From assembly GCF_004349105.1 (NCBI RefSeq), contig NZ_SMLB01000026.1:1-64000 (forward strand): 64,000 nucleotides of DNA. The letters run 5' to 3'. Shown in pieces: positions 43,824 through 50,666 of this stretch. The notes below the pieces were generated by a model. The model saw only the letters and a program-made list of their open reading frames with translations, had not been told where the DNA came from and did not search any database. The position numbers were made by a program, and so were the translations under genes. Source of the stretch: Jiangella aurantiaca (GTDB lineage: Bacteria; Actinomycetota; Actinomycetes; Jiangellales; Jiangellaceae). Position 1 is the stretch's first letter. Each line of letters begins with the position of its first letter.

Positions 43824-44779
43824 CCACCGACACCCCGACCCGCCCCGACGGCCGCGTGACGCGCCGGCCGCGGGGCGCGCCCTCTCGGCCGCGCCGCGGG
43901 TGGTCGCGGTGGGCCGCGACGGCCCGAGCCCTCCCCTGGCTCGGACCGACGCTGGTCCTCATCGCCGGGGTGGTGTTCTTCCCCGCCGGCTACATGGCGT
44001 GGACGTCGGTGCGGGACCTGAGCCAGTTCGGTGTCGACAACGGCCCCGCCGGGTTCGACAACTACGCGCGGCTGCTGGAGTTCACCGCGCTGCCGCGAGT
44101 CCTGACCAACACCGTCGTGTGGGTGCTCGGCGTGGTCGTGGTGACCGTGCTGATCTCACTCGGGCTGGCGCAGTTCCTGGACAAGGCGTTTCCGGGACGG
44201 CGGTTCGTGCGGTTGGCCATCATCGTGCCGTGGGCGGCCAGCGTCGTCATGACCACTACCGTCGTCTACTACGGGCTGGACCCGTTCTACGGCATCATCA
44301 ACGCCTTCCTCGTCGACGTCGGGCTGCTGGACCAGCCGTACGGGTTCACCCGCAACGCCGTCCCGGCGTTCCTCACCGCCATGGGGATCGCGGTGTTCGT
44401 GTCGCTGCCGTTCACCACCTACACGCTGCTCGCAGGCCTGCAGACCATCCCGGGCGACGTGCGCGAGGCCGCCGCCATGGACGGCGCCGGACCGTGGGCG
44501 ACCTACCGGCGCATCATCCTGCCGCTCCTGCGCCCCGCACTGGCGGTGGCCACCATCATCAACATCATCAACGTGTTCAACTCCCTGCCGATCCTGCAGG
44601 TCATCACCGGCTCCATCCCTGGCTACAACGCCGACACCACCACCACGCTGATCTTCAAGTTCATCCGCGCCGACCGGCAGATCGACACCGCGGCCGCGCT
44701 GAGCATCGTCAACTTCCTCATCGTGCTCGCGGTGATCCTCGTGTACTTGAAGGTCGTCAAGCCGATGCGGGATGACTAG
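43820..44779 (+). CDS. Sugar ABC transporter permease (MalF-like)
   Basis: The 319-aa protein starts at ATG 43820 in the upstream stop (ATGA). An Arg-rich cytoplasmic tail precedes six membrane segments ('WLGPTLVLIAGVVFFPAGYMA' first). The EAA loop that contacts the ATPase is 'REAAAMDGAGPWATYRRIILPLLRP' in part, with the G nine residues on. It pairs with the second permease at 44841. No ATPase gene is present in this operon, as usual for actinomycete sugar importers that share MsiK. Confidence 0.92.
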   Translation: MTTDTPTRPDGRVTRRPRGAPSRPRRGWSRWAATARALPWLGPTLVLIAGVVFFPAGYMAWTSVRDLSQFGVDNGPAGFDNYARLLEFTALPRVLTNTVVWVLGVVVVTVLISLGLAQFLDKAFPGRRFVRLAIIVPWAASVVMTTTVVYYGLDPFYGIINAFLVDVGLLDQPYGFTRNAVPAFLTAMGIAVFVSLPFTTYTLLAGLQTIPGDVREAAAMDGAGPWATYRRIILPLLRPALAVATIINIINVFNSLPILQVITGSIPGYNADTTTTLIFKFIRADRQIDTAAALSIVNFLIVLAVILVYLKVVKPMRDD

Positions 44780-44785
44780 CCGCAT

Positions 44786-44838
44786 GCCGACCGTGAGATC
44801 CCAGGCGGGAGCGAGTCCCACAAGGGAGAGGAAACCAG
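44786..44838 (+). repeat. Copy D of the ~53-nt structured dispersed repeat
   Basis: It matches the copy at 52730-52782 at 45 of 53 positions by my hand alignment. It has the GACC-GTGA-GATC arm (one mismatch in the stem, GNRA-type loop) and the TCCC-ACAA-GGGA hairpin, ending in AAGGGAGAGGAAACCAG. It fills the junction between the two permease genes and supplies the Shine-Dalgarno for the second. Confidence 0.8.
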
Positions 44839-44840
44839 CC

Positions 44841-45686
44841 GTGGCTGCTGCCATCCGTACGCGGAGCACCCGGCGGCCGCTGATGGCCGTCGCCGGTGCC
44901 GTCATCGCGCTGGTCTTCGTCCTGCCGTACCTGATCATGCTGATCGGGTCGTTCAAATCACGCGCGGAGATCCTGCAGGTCCCGCCGACGTACCTGCCGC
45001 AGGAATGGCTGCCGTCGAACTACGTCGACATGTGGTCCACCCCCGAGACGCCACTGCCGTACAACCTTGTGTCGACGATCGTCATCTCGGTCTGCGCCAC
45101 CCTGGTGGTCCTGGCCGCCGCCGCACCGGCCGCCTACTACACCGCCCGGCACCGCTTCCCCGGCCGGCTGGTGTTCCTGCTGCTCGTGCTGATCACCCAG
45201 ATGCTCCAGCCGACTGTGCTGGCCACCGGCCTCTTTCGGCAGTTCGTCACCCTCGGCATCAACGACACCTGGCTGGCCATGATCCTGGTCAACGCCGCGT
45301 TCAACCTGTCCTTCGCCGTCTGGATCATGCACAGCTTCTTCGCCGCCATTCCCAAGGAACTCGACGAAGCCGCCGCCCTCGACGGCGCCTCCCGGCTGCA
45401 GACCCTGCGCAGGGTGACCCTTCCCCTGGTCTGGCCCGGCGTGGTCACCGCGATCACCTTCACGTTCGTCGCCTGCTGGAACGAGTTCGCCGCCAGCCTC
45501 GTCATCCTGACGACGGCGGAGAACCAGCCGCTGTCGGTGGCGTTGACCAAGTTCGTCGGCCAGTACGAGTCGGCCTGGCAATACGTCTTCGCCGTCTCGA
45601 TCGTCGGTATCGTGCCGGTGGTCGTGCTGTTCGCGCTGATCGAGAAGAGACTGGTAGCGGGGTTGACCGCAGGGGCGGTCAAATAA
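44841..45686 (+). CDS. Sugar ABC transporter permease (MalG-like)
   Basis: The 281-aa permease has six membrane segments and the EAA loop 'DEAAALDGASRLQTLRRVTLP' in part. I chose GTG 44841 because the conserved MalG N-terminus begins soon after and GGGAGAGG lies about 9 bases upstream. An in-frame ATG at 44772 overlaps the first permease's stop and would add 23 residues read entirely from the dispersed repeat. Which start is used matters: the repeat either supplies the ribosome binding site or is translated. It is followed after 14 bases by the DeoR gene. Confidence 0.88.
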   Translation: MAAAIRTRSTRRPLMAVAGAVIALVFVLPYLIMLIGSFKSRAEILQVPPTYLPQEWLPSNYVDMWSTPETPLPYNLVSTIVISVCATLVVLAAAAPAAYYTARHRFPGRLVFLLLVLITQMLQPTVLATGLFRQFVTLGINDTWLAMILVNAAFNLSFAVWIMHSFFAAIPKELDEAAALDGASRLQTLRRVTLPLVWPGVVTAITFTFVACWNEFAASLVILTTAENQPLSVALTKFVGQYESAWQYVFAVSIVGIVPVVVLFALIEKRLVAGLTAGAVK

Positions 45687-45700
45687 AGGGGGACACCACC

Positions 45701-46537
45701 ATGACCGACCAGCCGGCCGGGGACGCCGGCACCGACCTGGACGGCCAGGTGCCCGACCGCGCCCGGCGCTGGCGGCAGATGCTGGACCTGCTCGCCGAAC
45801 GCGGCCGGCTCAGCGTCACCGAGACGGCGTCGGCGCTGTCGGTCTCCGAGGCGACCGTCCGCCGCGACTTCACCGAGCTGGCCCGGCAGCAGCTGGTCAC
45901 GCGTACCCACGGCGGCGTCCTGGCGACGGCGGTCGCCTACGACCTGCCGGCCCGGTACCGCGCGTCGTCGGGCAGCGACCCGAAGGAGCGCATCGCCGCG
46001 CTGGCCGCCGACCTCGTCGAGCCCGGCATGGTGGTCGGGTTCAACGGCGGTACGACGACGTCGGCGACGGCGCGCAGGCTGGCCGCGCGCATCGAGCACG
46101 GGCCGCACTCCGGCGAGCACGCGCTGACCGTCGTCACCAACGCGCTGAACATCGCGACGGAGATGGTGCTGCGGCCGCACATCCGTACCGTCTCGCTCGG
46201 CGGGGTGGCCCGGCCACAGTCCTACGAGATGACCGGGCCGCTGGCCACGCTGGTCCTCAACGAGCTGTGGCTCGACATGCTCTTCCTCGGCATCGACGGG
46301 CTGACGGCGGCCGGCGGGGCGGGCTGCCGGCACGTCGGCGAGGCCGGCATCAACGCGCTCATGGTGCAGCGGGCCAGCCGGGTGGTCGTCGTCGGCATCG
46401 GCGAGAAGATCGGCCACCGCGCGTTCGCCCGCATCTGCGACGTCGACCAGGTCGACCTGCTGGTCACCGACCCGAGCGCGCCGGAGGACGAGCTGGCCGC
46501 CCTGCGCACGGCGGGCGTCGAGGTCCACCTCGTCTGA
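45701..46537 (+). CDS. DeoR/GlpR-family transcriptional regulator
   Basis: The 278-aa protein has the DeoR helix-turn-helix ('RWRQMLDLLAERGRLSVTETASALSVSEATVRRDF' in part, then 'TRTHGGVL') and the C-terminal sugar-phosphate sensor ('GMVVGFNGGTTTSATARRLA', 'LTVVTNALNIATEMV', 'GIDGLTAAGGAG', 'RVVVVGIGEKIGHRAF'). The start is ATG 45701 behind AAAGGGGG. It is the last gene of the importer operon. Family members are usually repressors released by a phosphorylated sugar; here tagatose- or hexosamine-phosphate would fit, and the GAYCGAAT sites of the locus are candidate targets. Confidence 0.92.
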   Translation: MTDQPAGDAGTDLDGQVPDRARRWRQMLDLLAERGRLSVTETASALSVSEATVRRDFTELARQQLVTRTHGGVLATAVAYDLPARYRASSGSDPKERIAALAADLVEPGMVVGFNGGTTTSATARRLAARIEHGPHSGEHALTVVTNALNIATEMVLRPHIRTVSLGGVARPQSYEMTGPLATLVLNELWLDMLFLGIDGLTAAGGAGCRHVGEAGINALMVQRASRVVVVGIGEKIGHRAFARICDVDQVDLLVTDPSAPEDELAALRTAGVEVHLV

Positions 46538-46551
46538 CGCCCCGCCCGGCG

Positions 46552-48267
46552 TCAGCAGACGTCGTCGACGTCGACGGCGCCGTCGGCCTCGTTCGGCGTC
46601 TCCGTGCCGCCCGGCGTCTCACTGTCGCCGGTCGGCTCGTCGGCCGGGGCCTCCTCGTCGGGAGCCTCCTCGGTCGGCTCGTCCGTCGGCTCGTCCGTCG
46701 GTTGCTCCGTCGGGTCGTCCGCCGAGGGCTCGGTGGCCTCGCTGGTCGGGCCGTCCGCGTTGTCAGGGTTCTCCGGGCTGGGCGGCGGCGTCTCGGCCGG
46801 CGGGTCGAGGGACTGCTGGACGTACTCGCGGATGACGTCGTAGTCGGGGTTGTGGTACTCGATGATGTCGTCGGTGAACGGCAGGCTGCGCAGTCCGCCC
46901 GACTCCTGCACCTTCAGTGCCAGTTCGGCGAAGTCGGACAGCCGGTCCTGCGTGATGTCGGTGGACATGGTGTTCTCGGCCGCAGACGCGAGCTGCTGGT
47001 AGCGGCGCAGCACCGTCATCGGGTCGGCCTGCTCGGTGATGGCGCCGATGACGCAGCGCTGCCGCCGCATGCGCTCGTAGTCGTCGGAGACCGGGCCGGG
47101 GCCGCAGCGGGCACGGGCGAACCAGAGCGCCCGGTAGCCGTCGAGGTGCTGGTTCTCGCCCGGCTCGATCCAGCCCGAGGGCTCGGTGCAGCGGCCGTAC
47201 TGCTCCTTGGTGCCGATGGGGATGCGGTACGGCACGTCGATGTCGATGCCGCCGAACGCGTCGACGAGGTACTGGAAGCCGCGCAGGTTGACCATGACGT
47301 AGTAGTGGATGTCCAGCCCGAGCGCCTCGCCGACGATGAGCTTGACCGCCTCGGCGCCGGGGTCGGGAATGCCCTCGAAGTACTCGGGGAACTCGTGCGG
47401 CACGAAGCGGTACACCGCCGACAGCCAGTAGTAGGCGTCCTCCTCGGGCCCCGTCCAGCCCTCGGGGTAGGCCTCGGCCAGCGGGGTGTCCGGCGGCATC
47501 GGCAGGTTGAGCAGGTTGCGCGGCAGCGAGAACAGGGCGGTGTCGCCGGTCTCGGTGTTGATGCTGGCGACCATGACGGTGTCGGTGCGGGTCTCCTCCC
47601 GGCCCGGTCCGGCGTCGGAGCCGAGGATGAGCACGTTGACGCGCTGCTGGCCGGCCCACGGGTCCTCGTCGGAGCTGTCCGGACGGGTGAGACTGCGGCT
47701 GTCGTCGTCGGCGAAGACGTTGCCGATGAAGCCGCGCTGGGTGTACGCGTACCGGCTGCCGATGCTGAGGGGGCTGACCACCAGCGAGGCGACCACGACA
47801 ACGACGAGCGCGGACAACAGCCGCTGCGGCGCCTTCAGGCCGCGCGGCTGCAGCAGGTACAGGCTGACCAGCGCGGTGACCAGCCAGGCGACGGCGACGG
47901 CGGCGAGGCCGGCGGTGACGAGGTTCAGCGTGTCGGTGTCGGTACCGGCGTCGACCAGGCCGGACAGCCCACCGCGCACCGCGTAGACCGCGGCCGCCGC
48001 GGCCAGCAGCACGAACACCGCCAGGATGGTCCAGCCCAGCTTCTTCCGGCCCGCCGAGATCAGCCCGGCACCGGGAATCAGGGCGCCGACGCCGACCTGG
48101 CGCAGAAAGCGGCGATACTGAGCCGGGCTGACGCCGCTGCGCCGCGCCCGACCTCGTCGGCCGACCGTCTCCTCGCTGCTCATCGATGCCGCCGCCGCGC
48201 GCGTGCCCCTACGCGGGCCTGCCTCCTTCACCGGATCGGGACGTGCTGCCGATGGGTCGCCGGACAT
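46552..48267 (-). CDS. LCP family (LytR-CpsA-Psr) cell-wall glycopolymer ligase
   Basis: The 571-aa protein has a cytoplasmic Arg-rich tail, membrane segments at about 75-105, 120-150 and 155-185, and an extracytoplasmic LCP domain. That domain shows 'VNVLILGSDAGPGREETRTDTVMV' in part, 'FSLPRNLL', 'YPEGWTG', 'AVKLIVGEALGLDIHYYVMVNL' in part and 'WFARARCGPGPVSDDYERMRRQRCV' in part, with the conserved Asp and Arg residues that bind the lipid pyrophosphate. About 90 C-terminal residues are low-complexity Pro/Thr/Glu/Asp. LCP enzymes attach teichoic acids, arabinogalactan or capsule to peptidoglycan. It starts 14 bases past, and convergent to, the DeoR gene. Confidence 0.92.
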   Translation of the reverse strand: MSGDPSAARPDPVKEAGPRRGTRAAAASMSSEETVGRRGRARRSGVSPAQYRRFLRQVGVGALIPGAGLISAGRKKLGWTILAVFVLLAAAAAVYAVRGGLSGLVDAGTDTDTLNLVTAGLAAVAVAWLVTALVSLYLLQPRGLKAPQRLLSALVVVVVASLVVSPLSIGSRYAYTQRGFIGNVFADDDSRSLTRPDSSDEDPWAGQQRVNVLILGSDAGPGREETRTDTVMVASINTETGDTALFSLPRNLLNLPMPPDTPLAEAYPEGWTGPEEDAYYWLSAVYRFVPHEFPEYFEGIPDPGAEAVKLIVGEALGLDIHYYVMVNLRGFQYLVDAFGGIDIDVPYRIPIGTKEQYGRCTEPSGWIEPGENQHLDGYRALWFARARCGPGPVSDDYERMRRQRCVIGAITEQADPMTVLRRYQQLASAAENTMSTDITQDRLSDFAELALKVQESGGLRSLPFTDDIIEYHNPDYDVIREYVQQSLDPPAETPPPSPENPDNADGPTSEATEPSADDPTEQPTDEPTDEPTEEAPDEEAPADEPTGDSETPGGTETPNEADGAVDVDDVC

Positions 48268-48332
48268 TGTGCCTCACGTGACGAACTCCCGCGGAGGCAC
48301 CCGCGTTCCCGGCGTGCCCGGCATGTCCCGAT

Positions 48333-48839
48333 TCACAGCTTCCGGTTCATGAGCACGGAGTCGCGGTCGTCTCCAGGCGCGACCCGGATCGAGCCGGGGT
48401 TGCGGCCCACCTCGACGAAGCCGCACGACTCGTAGAACCGCCCCAGCCCGAGTCCGTCGCGGTAGGTGAGGTGCAGGAACTCCAGCCCGTCGGCGCGGGC
48501 GAGGTCGGCCAGCCCGTCGAGCAGCGCCCGGCCGGCGCCGCGGCCCTGGAACCGCGGGTGCACCTGCAGCCGGAGGACCGTGGCCCAGTGCCGGAACAAC
48601 GGCCGGGTGGAGCCGATGACGAAGCCGAACCCGGCTCGCTCGCCGTCGATGCGCAGGACGCCGAGGAACCCCGCGCCGGCCGCCAGCTCCGCGAGGTGCT
48701 CGTCCAGCGCGGGCCGTACGTCGTCGGCGCCGACCGGCGGCAGGAACCCGACGGCGCCCCCGGCGTTGCTGACGTCGACCCAGCAGCTCAGCAGCCACGA
48801 CGCCAGCTCGTCGCCGATCTCGGTGACTCGTTCGACCAT
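48333..48839 (-). CDS. GNAT family N-acetyltransferase
   Basis: The 168-aa protein has the GNAT acetyl-CoA motif 'LRLQVHPRFQGRGAGRALLDGLADLARADG' in part (Q/R-x-x-G-x-G/A) and 'LHLTYRDGLGLGRFYESCGFVEVGR' in part. I chose ATG 48839 with GAGG nine bases upstream; a GTG at 48848 is also possible. Acceptor substrate unknown. It is divergent from XPB, with only 36 bases between. Confidence 0.85.
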   Translation of the reverse strand: MVERVTEIGDELASWLLSCWVDVSNAGGAVGFLPPVGADDVRPALDEHLAELAAGAGFLGVLRIDGERAGFGFVIGSTRPLFRHWATVLRLQVHPRFQGRGAGRALLDGLADLARADGLEFLHLTYRDGLGLGRFYESCGFVEVGRNPGSIRVAPGDDRDSVLMNRKL

Positions 48840-48863
48840 TTCGCTCACGCCTCGACCGTACGG

Positions 48864-48869
48864 GACAAT
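48864..48869 (+). promoter_or_regulatory. -10 element for leaderless XPB transcript
   Basis: GACAAT ends six bases before the GTG start of the XPB gene, and no Shine-Dalgarno is present between them, so the message is probably leaderless. Confidence 0.4.
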
Positions 48870-48875
48870 GGCGAG

Positions 48876-50522
48876 GTGAACGACGGACCCCTGATCGTCC
48901 AGAGTGACAAGACCCTGCTCCTCGAGGTCGACCACGACCAAGCCGACGACTGCCGACGCGCCATCGCGCCGTTCGCCGAGCTGGAGCGGGCCCCCGAGCA
49001 CGTGCACACCTACCGTCTGACCCCGCTCGGCCTGTGGAACGCCCGGGCCGCGGGTCACGACGCCGAGCAGGTCGTCGACACTCTGCTCAGCTACTCCCGC
49101 TACCCCGTCCCGCACGCCCTCCTGGTCGACGTCGCCGAGACGATGGCCCGGTACGGCCGGCTGCGGCTGGAGAGCCACCCGGTCCACGGGCTGGTCCTCG
49201 TCAGCACCGACCGCGCGGTGCTCGAGGAGGTGCTGCGCTCCAAGCGGGTCGTTCCCCTCGTGGGCGCCCGGCTCGACGCCGACACCGTCGTCGTCCACCC
49301 GTCCGAGCGCGGCAACCTCAAGCAGGCGCTGGTCAAGCTCGGCTGGCCGGCCGAAGACAGCGCCGGCTACGTCGACGGCGAGGCGCACCCCATCGCGCTG
49401 GCCGAGGACGGCTGGGCGCTGCGGCCGTACCAGCGCGAGGCCACCGACGGCTTCTGGCACGGCGGCTCCGGCGTCGTCGTGCTGCCGTGCGGCGCCGGCA
49501 AGACGCTGGTCGGCGCGGCGGCCATGGCCCGGGCCGGCGCCACCACGCTGATCCTGGTGACGAACACCGTCGCGGCCCGGCAGTGGAAGGACGAGCTGGT
49601 CAAGCGGACCAGTCTCACCGAGGACGAGATCGGCGAGTACTCCGGCGCGAAGAAGGAGATCCGCCCGGTCACCATCGCGACCTACCAGGTCCTCACCACC
49701 CGGCGGAAGGGCGTCTACGCGCACCTCGAGCTGCTCGACGCCCGCGACTGGGGCCTCATCGTGTACGACGAGGTGCACCTGCTGCCGGCGCCGATCTTCC
49801 GCATGACGGCCGACCTGCAGGCCCGCCGCCGGCTGGGGCTGACGGCAACGCTGGTGCGCGAGGACGGCCGCGAGGACGACGTCTTCACGCTGATCGGCCC
49901 GAAGCGCTACGACGCGCCGTGGAAGGAGATCGAGAACCAGGGCTGGATCGCCCCCGCCGACTGCGTCGAGGTCCGCGTCACCCTGTCAGACGGCGAGCGG
50001 CTGGCCTACGCGACCGCCGAGCCCGACGAGCGCTACCGGCTGGCGTCGTGCACCGACGCCAAAACACGCGTCGTCGAAGGCCTGGTGAGGCGGCATGCCG
50101 GCGAGCCCACGCTGGTCATCGGCCAGTACATCGAGCAGCTGGACGAGATCGGCGAACGGCTCGGCGCCCCGGTGGTCAAGGGCGAGACGACGGTGCGCGA
50201 GCGGCAGCGGCTGTTCGACGGCTTCCGCGCCGGCGAGATCCGCACGCTGGTGGTCAGCAAGGTGGCGAACTTCTCCATCGACCTGCCCGAGGCCAGTGTC
50301 GCGATCCAGGTGTCGGGCACGTTCGGCTCGCGGCAGGAGGAAGCGCAGCGGCTCGGCCGTATCCTGCGCCCCAAGTCCGACGGCCGGACGGCGCGGTTCT
50401 ACTCGGTGATCGTCCGCGACACCGTCGACCAGGACTTCGCCCAGCACCGGCAGCGCTTCCTCGCCGAGCAGGGTTACGCCTACCAGATCGCCGACGCCGA
50501 GGACGTCCTCAGCGACGACTGA
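48876..50522 (+). CDS. xpb: DNA repair helicase XPB (Ercc3-like)
   Basis: The 548-aa protein has an N-terminal DNA-damage-recognition-like region ('LIVQSDKTLLLEVDHDQADDCR' in part), then an SF2 helicase core: Walker A CGAGKT (205-210), DEVH (298-301), 'LGLTATLVREDGRE', and motif VI 'RQEEAQRLGRILRPK'. This matches bacterial XPB, a 3'-5' translocase. The start is GTG 48876 (VNDGPLIVQSD), leaderless by its upstream bases. In mycobacteria the helicase_C_3/WYL gene is adjacent; here it is 28 kb upstream at 18359-20743. Confidence 0.93.
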   Translation: MNDGPLIVQSDKTLLLEVDHDQADDCRRAIAPFAELERAPEHVHTYRLTPLGLWNARAAGHDAEQVVDTLLSYSRYPVPHALLVDVAETMARYGRLRLESHPVHGLVLVSTDRAVLEEVLRSKRVVPLVGARLDADTVVVHPSERGNLKQALVKLGWPAEDSAGYVDGEAHPIALAEDGWALRPYQREATDGFWHGGSGVVVLPCGAGKTLVGAAAMARAGATTLILVTNTVAARQWKDELVKRTSLTEDEIGEYSGAKKEIRPVTIATYQVLTTRRKGVYAHLELLDARDWGLIVYDEVHLLPAPIFRMTADLQARRRLGLTATLVREDGREDDVFTLIGPKRYDAPWKEIENQGWIAPADCVEVRVTLSDGERLAYATAEPDERYRLASCTDAKTRVVEGLVRRHAGEPTLVIGQYIEQLDEIGERLGAPVVKGETTVRERQRLFDGFRAGEIRTLVVSKVANFSIDLPEASVAIQVSGTFGSRQEEAQRLGRILRPKSDGRTARFYSVIVRDTVDQDFAQHRQRFLAEQGYAYQIADAEDVLSDD

Positions 50523-50666
50523 CCCTTGCGCCCGTGATCAACTTTGCGGGGATATTCGGTGGACACCGCGGCGAACGCGGACTAGGCTCCCATGCCCTTC
50601 GCGACCGGACCGGACCACCGGGCCGTCGGAAAGCGCCATCTTCCGCCGAGCCCCTGGAGGCCGTCC

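Noticed and set aside
46600-46800. Short direct repeats at the end of the LCP gene
   Set aside because: They encode a low-complexity Pro/Thr/Glu/Asp tail common in LCP proteins; not a mobile or regulatory repeat.
50535-50556. CGTGATCAACTTTGCGGGG, similar to one arm of the GATC palindromes
   Set aside because: No second arm could be found nearby; at most a half or decayed copy, too short to claim.
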